The notes beneath the pieces are model-generated. The model made no database searches and had not been told where the DNA came from. It saw nothing but the letters and a program-made list of their open reading frames with translations. Below, one piece after another: positions 8,704-17,209 of a stretch of 64,000 nucleotides of DNA; the stretch's first letter is position 1, and each line of letters begins with the position of its first letter. This DNA comes from Halostreptopolyspora alba (GTDB lineage Bacteria > Actinomycetota > Actinomycetes > Streptosporangiales > Streptosporangiaceae): the NCBI GenBank assembly GCA_003725585.1, contig RJMB01000020.1, positions 1 to 64,000 of the forward strand, read 5' to 3'. The position numbers were made by a program, and so were the translations under genes.

Positions 8704-8735
8704 GCCCCGCAGGTGCCCTATACACCTGGCGGGGC
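8704..8735. promoter_or_regulatory. Inverted repeat over a minus-strand -10-like box
   Basis: GCCCCGC-AGGTG (8704-8715) pairs with CACCT-G-GCGGGGC (8723-8735) with one bulged G. The 7-nt loop reads TATAGGG on the minus strand, a good -10 for the gene starting at 8667. Read on the plus strand, a short T-rich stretch follows. It is either an operator overlapping that promoter or a terminator; the position favours an operator. Confidence 0.4.
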
Positions 8736-8920
8736 GTCTTTATGTAGAGATACGCAGCGTTTCAGATATCCCTGTAGATCAATTTTCTCTGCCAGCCCTT
8801 GGAAATCCCTGGCTTTCCGCTGCACGGACCAGCCTGCCGCCGCTTGGACACAGAATCCAGGAAGTCCACAGATAAGCATCCCTCACGGAAATCAGGTAGA
8901 TCCCTGTAAGGATTACCCGG

Positions 8921-8936
8921 TATACATGTAGACATG
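8921..8936 (+). promoter_or_regulatory. -10 box and leaderless start of the HTH regulator
   Basis: TATACA at 8921-8926 is followed by 7 nt and the ATG at 8934, with no Shine-Dalgarno sequence, so a leaderless transcript is likely. Just upstream, 8895-8918 contains the imperfect dyad GGTAGATCC / GGATTACC around the expected -35 position, a candidate autoregulatory operator. Confidence 0.45.
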
Positions 8937-9752
8937 GGGAACGACGTCAAGGAAATCGGGGCTCGCTGGGGCACCGAATGCCAACGACTACGCCGCCTAG
9001 CTGCAAAAACACAGCAGGAGCTGGCCGATACGCTGCATGTGTCCGCGGTCACCGTCAGCTCGTGGGAGACCGGACGCAGAATTCCTAATCAGGACATTAC
9101 GGAACAGGTAGACACTGCGTTGTCTACAGGGGGGACGCTGACTCGCCTCAGAAACGAACTGGTCAGTCGGAAGGACGTCCCCGAGTGGTTCCGGGACGAG
9201 ATAACGATGGAGCGTCGAGCCCACGAGATCAAGCACTACCAGCCGCTCGTCATTCCGGGTTTGTTGCAGACGGACGCGTATGCGCAGACGTTGATCGCGG
9301 CACGACTCGGCCGGTCGAACTCCGAGCAGGTCCAGAAGCTGGTAACGACACGCACCGAACGTTTCGGCGCTCTCACCAAGACCGATCCGCTGCTGTGGTT
9401 CGTGATCCGACAAGCGGTGTTCGAACAGCCGGTTGGAAACGATACGGTCATGCGCCACCAGCTCAGCGAGATCGTACGGCTCGCCGAAGAGGAACGCATA
9501 CGCGTCCAGGTACTCCCGAACATCCGTGCGGCCATCGGACTATGTGACGCGTTTCGGGTGATGTCCCTCAATGAGACTCAAAGTGTGACATTCGTCGAAC
9601 ACACCATGGGCAGTACCCTGTTCGACGCCCCCGAGCGCGTGAACGAGCTACTGAGGCTGTTCGGCTTCATCTCCGCCGAAGCCCTCTCCCAAGCGGACTC
9701 GATCGACCTCATCCGTAAGACCAACGAGGAGAAGTATGGACACGTGGACTAA
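8934..9752 (+). CDS. XRE-type HTH regulator with DUF5753 domain
   Basis: 272 aa. N-terminal Cro/C1-type helix-turn-helix (about residues 12-65: KTQQELADTLHVSAVTVSSWETG) and a C-terminal DUF5753 domain (VIPGLLQTDAYAQTL, FVIRQAVFEQPVG, ATIGL-like region, FVEHTMGSTLFD). This is the actinomycete family that pairs with small DUF397 proteins, described as WhiJ/Scr-type or toxin-antitoxin-like modules acting in development and secondary metabolism. Codon use is visibly AT-richer than the neighbours. The following DUF397 gene overlaps its 3' end by 17 nt. The start is apparently leaderless. Confidence 0.9.
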   Translation: MGNDVKEIGARWGTECQRLRRLAAKTQQELADTLHVSAVTVSSWETGRRIPNQDITEQVDTALSTGGTLTRLRNELVSRKDVPEWFRDEITMERRAHEIKHYQPLVIPGLLQTDAYAQTLIAARLGRSNSEQVQKLVTTRTERFGALTKTDPLLWFVIRQAVFEQPVGNDTVMRHQLSEIVRLAEEERIRVQVLPNIRAAIGLCDAFRVMSLNETQSVTFVEHTMGSTLFDAPERVNELLRLFGFISAEALSQADSIDLIRKTNEEKYGHVD

Positions 9753-9915
9753 GTCCAGTCACAGCAACAACAGCGGCGGAGAGTGCGTCGAGGCCCGGAC
9801 AATCCCCCCGCACACGGCCGTGGACGTGCGCGACTCCCAACACCCCGAGCACGGCCACCTCACGTTCGACACCACCGAGTGGCGCGCCTTCCTGGCCGAG
9901 GCCGAGCGGCTCTGA
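9736..9915 (+). CDS. DUF397 small protein
   Basis: 59 aa, found by reading the frame directly. It begins MDTWTKSSHSNNSGGECVEA and continues with VDVRDSQHPEHGHLTF and a final TEWRAFLAEAERL. This is the complete DUF397 pattern: W-x-KSSxS near the start, CVE, VRDS, and the ending FxxxEWxAFL. It overlaps the last 17 nt of the upstream regulator, with GAGGAG about 5 nt before its ATG, so the two are co-translated. DUF397 proteins are thought to act with their HTH partner, as inhibitor or co-regulator. Confidence 0.9.
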   Translation: MDTWTKSSHSNNSGGECVEARTIPPHTAVDVRDSQHPEHGHLTFDTTEWRAFLAEAERL

Positions 9916-10013
9916 ACCTGGCTCCCCGAAGCCTTCACGGCCGGGCTCACGGCCTCTCCCCCACCGCGCCCACAGGGCCTGCCTCCCCGAGGTCGGCGAC
10001 GCTCCAGTCGGTA

Positions 10014-10066
10014 ATCTTGTAGCTATCGACAAGGAAGGCGATTTCCAGTGCCGATAGCGACAAGAT
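10014..10066. terminator. Inverted repeat related to 44-98, probable terminator
   Basis: The arm ATCTTGTAGCTATCG (10014-10028) pairs with CGATAGCGACAAGAT (10052-10066) with a single mismatch; the loop is about 23 nt. It lies 100 nt after the DUF397 stop. The left arm shares 16 of 17 bases with the arm at 46-62. The remaining gap up to 10301 holds no gene: only a small CACCG-GAAA-CGGTG hairpin (10256-10269) and the GAGGGGG ribosome binding site of the next gene. Confidence 0.55.
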
Positions 10067-10301
10067 CACCACGGTTCGGCCAGCAAGTACGGACACATCT
10101 TCCCCGGTCGCAAGTGTTTTCGCGGGAAACGCGGATTCGGGGGAACCGAACACGCGCGTTCGGCGTCTCAGTGGGTAAGAACGGAAGACGACAACAACAG
10201 CGACAACAACACAGTGTTCGACGGTGACATGTCCGTCCCATGTCCCCTCGGACTCACCGGAAACGGTGATCCGGTCCTCATTGTGAGGGGGTGAACGGAC
10301 C

Positions 10302-10571
10302 GTGACACTCCTGGTTGTGATCTCCGGGCTCGCACTGCTGGTCACCGCCCTGGGCTTCCTGGTCGCGGTGTCGATCAGGATCAAGCTCGATGACCGGCGC
10401 AGGGCCTACCGTTCCCTGCGCAACGACGACAGCGGCGGCACGCTCTCCAACTCGGGGCGCCGCCTTTCCGGCCTGAACTTCCCCGACCACCCCGCCATTC
10501 CCGCCCCCCGTGAACCGGGTGAGGAGGAGGACGAAGGCGGAGCCGCCAGGCAGGACCAAGTCGGAGCCTGA
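10302..10571 (+). CDS. Small single-pass membrane protein
   Basis: 89 aa from a GTG at 10302, with GAGGGGG about 11 nt upstream. The N-terminal transmembrane helix (residues 2-25, LLVVISGLALLVTALGFLVAV) is followed by a basic cytosolic segment (RIKLDDRRRAYRSLR) and a Pro/acidic disordered tail. No domain is recognised. It stands alone between the DUF397 gene and convergent metB. A weak hairpin at 10588-10610 (TCCGGTGCC / GGCGCCGGA) could terminate both it and metB. Confidence 0.6.
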   Translation: MTLLVVISGLALLVTALGFLVAVSIRIKLDDRRRAYRSLRNDDSGGTLSNSGRRLSGLNFPDHPAIPAPREPGEEEDEGGAARQDQVGA

Positions 10572-10629
10572 CGGCCTTCGGCGCCGGTCCGGTGCCCGCG
10601 AGGCGCCGGACGACTGGCGCCGACGCGCT

Positions 10630-11775
10630 CTACTTCCCCAACGCCTGGGCCAGGTCGGCGACGAGGTCGTCGGCGGACTCGATTCCCACGGACAGCCGGA
10701 CCAGGTCGGCGGGAACCTCCAGTGGTGAGCCCGCCGCCGAGGCGTGCGTCATTCGGCCCGGGTGCTCGATCAACGACTCCACCCCGCCCAGCGACTCGCC
10801 GAGGGTGAACACCCGCGTCCGGTCGCAGACCCGCAGTGCGGCCTCCTCCCCGCCGCTCGGCCGGAAGGCGACCATCCCGCCGAACGCCCGCATCTGGCGC
10901 TTGGCCACCGTGTGTTGCGGGTGCTCCGCCAACCCCGGGTAGTACACCCGCTCCACGCCGGGGTGGCGGGAGAGTTCGGTGGCCACGCGCTCGGCGTTGC
11001 GGCAGTGTCGATCCATCCGCACCCCGAGCGTCTTCACTCCGCGCAACGTGAGCCAGGCGTCGAACGGTCCGGGGATGGCGCCCATGGTGTTCTGGTGGAA
11101 CGCGAGCCGCTCGGCCAGCTCGGCGTCGGCCACCACGGCGGCGCCGCCCACCACGTCGGAGTGCCCGCCGAGGTACTTGGTGGTGGAGTGCACCACCACG
11201 TCGGCGCCCAGCCGGAGCGGCTGTTGCAGGTAGGGCGAGGCGAAGGTGTTGTCGACGACGAGCAGGGCACCCGCCTCGTGGGCCACGCCGGCCAGCGCCT
11301 CGATGTCGGTGACGTTGAGCAGCGGGTTCGTGGGGCTCTCCGTCCACACGGCGATGGTCTCCGGTCGTACGGCCCGCCGCACCGCGTCGGGGTCCGTCTG
11401 GGGCACCGCGTCCCAGCTCACCCCCCAGCGTTGCATGACCTGGGAGAACAGCCGGAACGTGCCGCCGTAGGCGTCGCCGGGGATGATCACGTGGTCGCCG
11501 GGTTTGGCGACGGTGCGCAGCAGCGTGTCCTCGGCCGCCATGCCGGAGGCGAACGCGAGCCCGCGGGTTCCGGACTCCAGCGCGGCCAGGCACTCCTCCA
11601 GTGCCACGCGGGTGGGGTTGGCGGTGCGCGAGTACTCGTAGCCCCCGCGCGGTCGCGCGACGCTGTCCTGCGCGTAGGTGCTGGTCTGGTGGATCGGGAC
11701 CACCACCGCGCCCGTCTGGGCGTCCGCCTCCTGCCCGGCGTGGATCGCCAGTGTCTCGAACCCGTCGAACGTCAT
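10630..11775 (-). CDS. metB: Cystathionine gamma-synthase
   Basis: 381 aa from the ATG at 11775 (MTFDGFETLAIHAG), the natural N-terminus of Cys/Met-metabolism PLP enzymes; the frame is open further upstream without start signals. It joins an activated homoserine and cysteine to form cystathionine. PLP lysine in VHSTTKYLGGHSDV, substrate-binding SPTNPLL and the Tyr/Arg of YEYSRTANPTR are present. Cystathionine gamma-lyase is a close relative, so direction is inferred from the family. cbs lies 0.9 kb upstream on the same strand, so both transsulfuration directions may be covered here. Confidence 0.85.
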   Translation of the reverse strand: MTFDGFETLAIHAGQEADAQTGAVVVPIHQTSTYAQDSVARPRGGYEYSRTANPTRVALEECLAALESGTRGLAFASGMAAEDTLLRTVAKPGDHVIIPGDAYGGTFRLFSQVMQRWGVSWDAVPQTDPDAVRRAVRPETIAVWTESPTNPLLNVTDIEALAGVAHEAGALLVVDNTFASPYLQQPLRLGADVVVHSTTKYLGGHSDVVGGAAVVADAELAERLAFHQNTMGAIPGPFDAWLTLRGVKTLGVRMDRHCRNAERVATELSRHPGVERVYYPGLAEHPQHTVAKRQMRAFGGMVAFRPSGGEEAALRVCDRTRVFTLGESLGGVESLIEHPGRMTHASAAGSPLEVPADLVRLSVGIESADDLVADLAQALGK

Positions 11776-11818
11776 GGGCCCAACACTAGTGGCCGCGGAC
11801 CCGGTGGGAGTGCCACTC

Positions 11819-12481
11819 TCACACCCGGGGGTGCCGGGGGTCGGGCCGCCTGTCGGCGTCGCGCAGCGGCGGTGTCCATCCGGTCTCGGGGTCGTAGCGG
11901 CGCACGACCCGACCGGGTACCCCGGCGATGACGCTGTGGTCGGGGTAGTCTCCCGGCCGCACCACCGAACCGGCCGCGACCACACAGTTCCGGCCGAGCC
12001 GCACCCCCGGCAGGATCACGGCGTTGGCGCCGATCCAGCCACCGGAGCCGATCCGCACCGGGGACTCGGCCGGCCACTGGTGGCCGACGGGGACGTCGAC
12101 GTCGCCATAGGTGTGGTTCTGGTCGGTGATGTAGACGTAGGGGCCGGTGTAGACGTGATCGCCGATCTCGATGGAGCGGTGCGCGACGACGTGTGACCCC
12201 CGCCCCACGGTGCACCCGTCACCGATCCGCAGGTAGGGCTCCTCTCCCAGGTCGAGGCCGGGCATCATCCCCGCGCTCAGGGTGATGTCGGCGCCGATCA
12301 TGGTGTAGGCCCCGACCTCGATCCACTCCTCACCGAAGATCGTAGCCACCGGGAACGCGATCGAGGTTCCCGGCCCGTAGCGGGCGAACCGCCGGGCCGC
12401 CCGTGTCCCCGGACGGATGTCGGCGTGCCGTCGCGCCCACGACCACACGACGCGCACCAGCCAGGACAACAGCCGCGACAC
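11819..12481 (-). CDS. Left-handed beta-helix (hexapeptide) acyltransferase
   Basis: 220 aa. The short basic N-terminus with a Trp-rich amphipathic helix (SRLLSWLVRVVWSW) is followed by hexapeptide repeats from about residue 50 to 195 (IGADITLS, IGDGCTVGRG, IGSGGWIGANAVILPGV), with the catalytic-loop His in DQNHTYGD. This is the maltose/galactoside O-acetyltransferase or VatD-like pattern. The start is a GTG with GGAG about 6 nt upstream. It sits between metB and cbs on the same strand. A serine or homoserine acetyltransferase role would fit the neighbours, but the CysE N-terminal domain is absent, so the substrate is unknown. Confidence 0.8.
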   Translation of the reverse strand: MSRLLSWLVRVVWSWARRHADIRPGTRAARRFARYGPGTSIAFPVATIFGEEWIEVGAYTMIGADITLSAGMMPGLDLGEEPYLRIGDGCTVGRGSHVVAHRSIEIGDHVYTGPYVYITDQNHTYGDVDVPVGHQWPAESPVRIGSGGWIGANAVILPGVRLGRNCVVAAGSVVRPGDYPDHSVIAGVPGRVVRRYDPETGWTPPLRDADRRPDPRHPRV

Positions 12482-12553
12482 CTGAACTCCGCATCCACTG
12501 GGCCAAGTACCGGGAACACGGTATATGTCCGTTCCTTCGGGCCGACGCGCGCC

Positions 12554-12571
12554 CCCTACTCACGAGTAGGG
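12554..12571. promoter_or_regulatory. 18-bp dyad upstream of the acyltransferase
   Basis: CCCTACTC-AC-GAGTAGGG, perfect 8-bp arms, in the 195-nt gap between cbs and the acyltransferase, about 70 nt upstream of the latter's start. The size and symmetry resemble a repressor operator; it could also be the cbs terminator hairpin, as it follows the cbs stop by about 100 nt. Confidence 0.4.
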
Positions 12572-12675
12572 CACCGGTCGCGCGGCTTTGGCTAATTTTC
12601 GTGCGCAAAACAGTCAGAACCGCACGATCGTTACCCAGAAGACGCGCAATCCAGACATAGTGGACACGGGCTCGG

Positions 12676-14043
12676 TTATCCCGTGAGGTAGGCCAGCAGG
12701 TCCTGGCGGGTGAGCACCCCCGTGGGCTTGCCGTCACCCAGGACCACCAGGGCGCCACTCCCCTCCAGCAGCTGGACACACCGGCTCACCGGTTCGCCCG
12801 AGCCCACGACGGGCAGCGGCGCGCCCATGTGCGACTCCACCGGGTCGGTGAGCTGCACGCGGCCGTTGAACAGGGCGTCGAGCATGTCGCGCTCGGCGAT
12901 CGAGCCGACCACCTCGGCGGCCATGACCGGGGGCTCCTCCTTGATGACCGGCAGCTGGGACACCCCGTACTCCCGCATGATGGCGACGGCCGTCCCGACC
13001 GTCTCTTGCGGGTGGCTGTGCACCAGCTCCGGCATCTCCCCTCCCTTGGCCGTGAGCACCTGCCCGGCGGTGGCCTCCTCGGTCTCGGTGGTCAAAAAGC
13101 CGTAGTCGGCCATCCACTCGTCGTTGAAGATCTTGGTGAGGTACCCGCGCCCGCCGTCGGGCAGCAGCACCACGATGACGTCGGAGGAGGACGCGGTGGC
13201 GGCGACCCGCTGCGCGGCGACCACGGCGAGCCCGCAGGAGCCGCCGACCAGGAGGGACTCCTCTTTGGCGAGCCGGCGGGTCATCAGGAACGACTCCTTG
13301 TCGCTAACCGGGATGACCTCGTCGCAGACGGAGGGGTCATATGTCTGGGGCCAGATGTCCTCACCCACGCCCTCGACGAGGTAGGGGCGTCCGGAGCCAC
13401 CGGAGTAGACGGATCCCTCGGCGTCGGCGCCGATGATGCGCACCCGGCCTCCGGAGACCTCTCTGAGGTAGCGCCCGGCGCCGGTGATGGTGCCCCCGGT
13501 ACCGATGCCGGCCACGAAGTGCGTGACGCGCCCCTCGGTCTGCTCCCAGATCTCCGGGCCGGTGGTGTTGTAGTGCGACTCGGGGTTGTTGCGGTTGGCG
13601 TACTGGTCGGGTTTCCAGGCCCCGGGGATCGTCTCGGCCAGCCGGTTGGACACCGAGTAGTAGGAGTCGGGGTGGTCGGGGGCGACCGTCGTGGGGCACA
13701 CCACGACCTCGGCTCCGTAGGCCCGCAGTACGGAGATCTTGTCCGAGCCCACCTTGTCGGGGCAGACGAACACGCAGCGGTACCCCTTCTCGCGCGCCAC
13801 GATCGCCAGGCCGACACCGGTGTTGCCCGAGGTTGGCTCCACGATCGTGCCGCCCGGCTTGATCAGCCCCTCGTCCTCGGCGGCCTCGACCATTCGCAAC
13901 GCGATCCGGTCCTTGACCGAGCCTCCCGGGTTGAAGTATTCGACCTTGGCGAACACCGACGGGGCCAGCCCGCTGGTCACCGTGCTCAACCGAACCAGCG
14001 GGGTGTCTCCGACAAGGTCGATCAGTGAGTTGTGCACCCGCAT
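12676..14043 (-). CDS. cbs: Cystathionine beta-synthase with C-terminal CBS pair
   Basis: 455 aa from the ATG at 14043 (MRVHNSLIDLVGDTPLV), with GAGGGGG about 9 nt upstream. Condenses serine and homocysteine to cystathionine. PLP lysine in NPGGSVKDRI (residues 37-46), phosphate loop TSGNTGVGLA, GIGTGGTITGAG; two CBS domains fill residues 330-455 and are probably adenosyl-nucleotide-responsive. No N-terminal heme region, as in bacterial enzymes. A cysteine synthase would lack the CBS pair. It is divergent from the SGNH esterase. Confidence 0.9.
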   Translation of the reverse strand: MRVHNSLIDLVGDTPLVRLSTVTSGLAPSVFAKVEYFNPGGSVKDRIALRMVEAAEDEGLIKPGGTIVEPTSGNTGVGLAIVAREKGYRCVFVCPDKVGSDKISVLRAYGAEVVVCPTTVAPDHPDSYYSVSNRLAETIPGAWKPDQYANRNNPESHYNTTGPEIWEQTEGRVTHFVAGIGTGGTITGAGRYLREVSGGRVRIIGADAEGSVYSGGSGRPYLVEGVGEDIWPQTYDPSVCDEVIPVSDKESFLMTRRLAKEESLLVGGSCGLAVVAAQRVAATASSSDVIVVLLPDGGRGYLTKIFNDEWMADYGFLTTETEEATAGQVLTAKGGEMPELVHSHPQETVGTAVAIMREYGVSQLPVIKEEPPVMAAEVVGSIAERDMLDALFNGRVQLTDPVESHMGAPLPVVGSGEPVSRCVQLLEGSGALVVLGDGKPTGVLTRQDLLAYLTG

Positions 14044-14253
14044 CAGCTCGTGCCCCCTCTTCCGCCTCCGGGCGGGCGCGGATCGCGCGGCCCGCCATTC
14101 GCCGACCGGGGCCGGGCCTCGCCGCGGACGAAAGCCCAGAACCGCCTGCCACGAGCCTAACGTGTCCGACCGCACGGCCACACGAACAACAGGGCCAAAA
14201 CGCCCGAAGTCGGGACAACCCCGCGTGTGGAAACACGGTGCGCCGGGCAGGTG

Positions 14254-14281
14254 TTGACCGAGTGTAACCATTGGGTAGGTG
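14254..14281 (+). promoter_or_regulatory. SigA-like promoter of the SGNH esterase gene
   Basis: TTGACC (14254-14259), 16-nt spacer, TAGGTG (14276-14281). The expected start point (about 14288) gives a 36-nt leader that contains GGGAGG 7 nt before the ATG at 14324. Confidence 0.45.
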
Positions 14282-14323
14282 GTCCCGCGTTGTTCGGCAC
14301 CGGCCGGGTTGGGAGGCTCACGC

Positions 14324-15355
14324 ATGTTTCGCGCCGCGCGGGCTCGGAGAATCACCACGGCCACGGCCTTCGGCGGGGGCGGCCTCACGCTGCTGGGTGC
14401 GGGTACCGTCGGTCTGCTGTACCTGCAGGCCCGGTTCGCGCATCGCGCCGTCGGGCGCACCGACTGGACGGCACCGTGGGTCGACGGTGTCTACGGGAGC
14501 GGCGATGGCGCGCCGCTCTCGCTGGTGATGATGGGCGACTCCACGGCCGCCGGGTTCGCCCTCACCGATGGCCTGCAAACGCCCGGGAGCCTGCTGGCGA
14601 GCGGGATGTCCGCCATCGCCGACCGGCCCGTGCGCATGCGCAACGTCGCCGTGGTCGGCGCGACCTCCGAACGGCTGCCGGAACAGGTGGACCGGGTCCG
14701 CGGCACACCCGCGGACGTCGCCGTGATCTTCGTCGGCGCCAACGATGTGATCCGGCGGCTGCGGCCCGCCGACTCCGCGCGGCACCTGGGCGCGACCACA
14801 CGCCAACTGACCGCCATGGGCACCGCTGTCGTGGTGGGCACCTGCCCCGATCTCGGCACGGTCGAGCACATCGGCTGGCCGCTGCGCTCCCTGGCCCGCC
14901 GCGCCTCCCGGCAGCTCGCCGCCGTGCAGACGATCGCCGTGGTCGAGGCCGGCGGACGCACCGTCTCACTGGGCGCCCTACTCGCCGACGAGTTCCAGAC
15001 CCACCCCGATGTCATGTTCGGCCCGGACCGGTTCCACCCTTCGGCGCGCGGGTACGCTCACGCCGCGTCCGCGGTGTTGCCCTCGGCCTGCGTGGCACTG
15101 CGCCTACTTCCGGAACTGGAGACGGTTCCCGGTTTCGGCCACGACGAGGAGGTGCTGCCTATCGGCCGCGCCGCCGTGGAAGCCGCCGAGGATCCCGGAA
15201 TGGAGGTCAGCGGGACCCGCGTCGCCGGGCGCGAGCGAGGTTCGCGGGGCCGCTGGGCCACCCTGGTCCGCCGTCGGAGCGGGACGGTCCCGGCCGGCCG
15301 GGGCGCCGAGGCCACATCCGGCGACCCCGGTGCGGGGTCGCCGGGACCGAAATAA
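14324..15355 (+). CDS. SGNH/GDSL-type esterase, membrane-anchored
   Basis: 343 aa from the ATG at 14324, with GGGAGG 7 nt upstream. The N-terminal hydrophobic helix (residues 10-35, TTATAFGGGGLTLLGAGTVG) is probably an uncleaved signal anchor. SGNH blocks: I, catalytic Ser in MMGDSTAAG; III, GANDV; V, DRFHPSARGY with the catalytic Asp-x-x-His. The C-terminal 50 residues are low-complexity and basic. It is an extracytoplasmic lipase/esterase or acyl hydrolase of unknown substrate. The following gene is a thiolase with its own promoter space, which only loosely suggests lipid metabolism. Confidence 0.85.
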   Translation: MFRAARARRITTATAFGGGGLTLLGAGTVGLLYLQARFAHRAVGRTDWTAPWVDGVYGSGDGAPLSLVMMGDSTAAGFALTDGLQTPGSLLASGMSAIADRPVRMRNVAVVGATSERLPEQVDRVRGTPADVAVIFVGANDVIRRLRPADSARHLGATTRQLTAMGTAVVVGTCPDLGTVEHIGWPLRSLARRASRQLAAVQTIAVVEAGGRTVSLGALLADEFQTHPDVMFGPDRFHPSARGYAHAASAVLPSACVALRLLPELETVPGFGHDEEVLPIGRAAVEAAEDPGMEVSGTRVAGRERGSRGRWATLVRRRSGTVPAGRGAEATSGDPGAGSPGPK

Positions 15356-15460
15356 TAGAACGAAATTCGACCCCGAACGGCTCCGGTCCACCGCGACACG
15401 TTAACGTGCGAGTAATAACACGACCGGTGCCCGTGTGTTCACGAGAGAAGGTTCGCAGCT

Positions 15461-16684
15461 ATGCCCGAAGCCGTAATCGTCGCGACCGCGCGTTCCCCCA
15501 TCGGACGCGCGTTCAAGGGATCCCTGAAGGATCTCCGCCCCGACGACATCACCGCGCAGATCATTACCGCCGCCCTGGCCAAGGTCCCCGAGCTGGACCC
15601 GAGATCCGTCGACGACCTGATGCTGGGATGTGGCCTTCCCGGCGGGGAACAGGGCCACAACATGGCCCGGGTGGTGGCCGTGCAACTCGGCCTCGACTCG
15701 GTGCCCGGTACCACCATCACCCGCTACTGCTCGTCCTCGCTGCAGACCACACGGATGGCCTACCACGCCATCAAGGCCGGCGAGGGCGACGTTTTCGTCT
15801 CCGCCGGTGTGGAGATGGTCAGCCGATCGGTCAAGGGCAACAGTGACACCCTGCCCGACACCAAGAACCCGATCTTCGACGACGCGCTCGCGCGCACGGC
15901 CAAGCGCGGCGAGGGGGGCGCCCCCACCTGGGTCGACCCGCGCGAGAAGGACGAGCTTCCCGACGTCTACATCGCCATGGGGCAGACAGCGGAGAACGTG
16001 GTCCAGATCCGCGACGTCCCCCGGGAGCGGCAGGACGAGTTCGGCGTGCGCTCGCAGAACCTCGCCGAGAAATCCATCGACAACGGGTTCTGGGACCGCG
16101 AGATCACCCCGGTCACCCTGCCGGACGGCACGGTGGTCAGCGCCGACGACGGCCCGCGCCGCGGCACCACCTACGAGAAGGTCTCCGCCCTGCAGCCGGT
16201 GTTCAGGCCCGACGGAACGGTGACCGCGGGCAACGCCTGCCCGCTGAACGACGGCGCCGCCGCCGTGGTCATCATGAGCGACACCAAGGCCGCCGAGCTC
16301 GGGCTCACTCCCCTGGCCCGCATCGTCTCCACCGGCGTCAGCGCGCTCTCCCCGGAGATCATGGGGCTGGGCCCGGTCGGCGCGTCGCGCCAGGCCCTCA
16401 CCCGCGCCAACATGTCCATCGACGACATGGACCTGGTGGAGATCAACGAGGCGTTCGCCGCGCAGGTGCTGCCGTCCGCCGACGACCTCGGCATCGACAT
16501 CGACAACCAGCTCAACGTCAACGGAGGGGCGATCGCGGTCGGGCACCCGTTCGGCATGACCGGCGCCCGCATCACCACCACGCTCCTCAACGGACTGCAG
16601 TTCCATGACAGGACCTTCGGCCTGGAGGCCATGTGCGTGGGCGGTGGCCAGGGAATGGCCGCCGTGTTCGAGCGGCTGAGCTGA
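15461..16684 (+). CDS. Acetyl-CoA C-acyltransferase (thiolase)
   Basis: 407 aa, full-length thiolase. It catalyses reversible thiolytic cleavage of 3-ketoacyl-CoA or condensation of acetyl-CoA. The nucleophilic Cys lies in TRYCSSSLQTT (about residue 90), His in AVGHPFGMTGAR and the second Cys in CVGGGQGMA. AGAAGG lies about 9 nt before the ATG. It appears monocistronic and ends in the hairpin at 16711-16737. Chain-length preference (beta-oxidation FadA-like or biosynthetic) cannot be read from sequence alone; no FadB-like partner is adjacent. Confidence 0.9.
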   Translation: MPEAVIVATARSPIGRAFKGSLKDLRPDDITAQIITAALAKVPELDPRSVDDLMLGCGLPGGEQGHNMARVVAVQLGLDSVPGTTITRYCSSSLQTTRMAYHAIKAGEGDVFVSAGVEMVSRSVKGNSDTLPDTKNPIFDDALARTAKRGEGGAPTWVDPREKDELPDVYIAMGQTAENVVQIRDVPRERQDEFGVRSQNLAEKSIDNGFWDREITPVTLPDGTVVSADDGPRRGTTYEKVSALQPVFRPDGTVTAGNACPLNDGAAAVVIMSDTKAAELGLTPLARIVSTGVSALSPEIMGLGPVGASRQALTRANMSIDDMDLVEINEAFAAQVLPSADDLGIDIDNQLNVNGGAIAVGHPFGMTGARITTTLLNGLQFHDRTFGLEAMCVGGGQGMAAVFERLS

Positions 16685-16710
16685 CGCCGACACTGTCCCC
16701 GTGACCTTGG

Positions 16711-16737
16711 ACGGGCCGCACGTGGAGTGCGGCCCGT
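16711..16737 (+). terminator. Thiolase terminator hairpin
   Basis: Perfect 11-bp arms ACGGGCCGCAC / GTGCGGCCCGT around a 5-nt loop, 27 nt after the thiolase stop. GC-only stem without a T run. Confidence 0.75.
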
Positions 16738-16909
16738 CGTGCTCGTGTCCCGGGTTAGCGGGGCCGGCGGGACCCGTGGAACGGCGGGTTACACGTGCCG
16801 CACGGGGATCCCAACGGAACGTGGCGTAAAAGGTCGACTCAGGGGCTTGTCCGAATCGTGATCCTGGTGCAGGGTCGCAGGTAAGTACCGTTCTCGTACG
16901 GAGGTGCCC

Positions 16910-17158
16910 ATGTCGGTAGCCCACTCGCCGGAGACCCACGCGCTGCTACTCGCCCGCATTCCGTCCGTCACAGGCCGCGACCTCCACGAGTGGTTCGACC
17001 GCCTCGAAAACGGGCCGGGGCTTACCCGCTGCTCGGAACGCACCAACTGGCTGGCCGACGAGCACGGCCTCAGCCACGGGTACGCCCGGGCCATCGTCCA
17101 GGAGTACGACCGCCGCCGCCGCAACCGTTCGGCCTCGATCCCGCGCCAGCGCCGCTGA
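16910..17158 (+). CDS. DUF4287 family small protein
   Basis: 82 aa from the ATG at 16910, with GGAGG about 5 nt upstream; the GTG at 16904 overlaps that site. It is soluble, with the pattern THALLLARIPSVTGRDLHEW, WLADEHGLSHGYARAIV and a basic tail, as in DUF4287 proteins. No catalytic motif. Monocistronic and convergent with the Bax1-I gene, sharing the hairpin at 17210-17237. Function unknown. Confidence 0.75.
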   Translation: MSVAHSPETHALLLARIPSVTGRDLHEWFDRLENGPGLTRCSERTNWLADEHGLSHGYARAIVQEYDRRRRNRSASIPRQRR

Positions 17159-17209
17159 GAGAACCCGGCCGCGCGCCCACGCCCGTCGTCCGGCGCCCAA
17201 CACGAGTTC

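Noticed and set aside
10146..10163. LexA-box-like dyad CCGAAC-N6-GTTCGG
   Set aside because: Actinobacterial SOS boxes need GAAC-N4-GTTC; the spacer is two bases too long and no repair gene follows.
10630..14323. SAM or cobalamin riboswitch near metB/cbs
   Set aside because: No conserved riboswitch core seen in the short upstream regions; only a dyad at 12554-12571.
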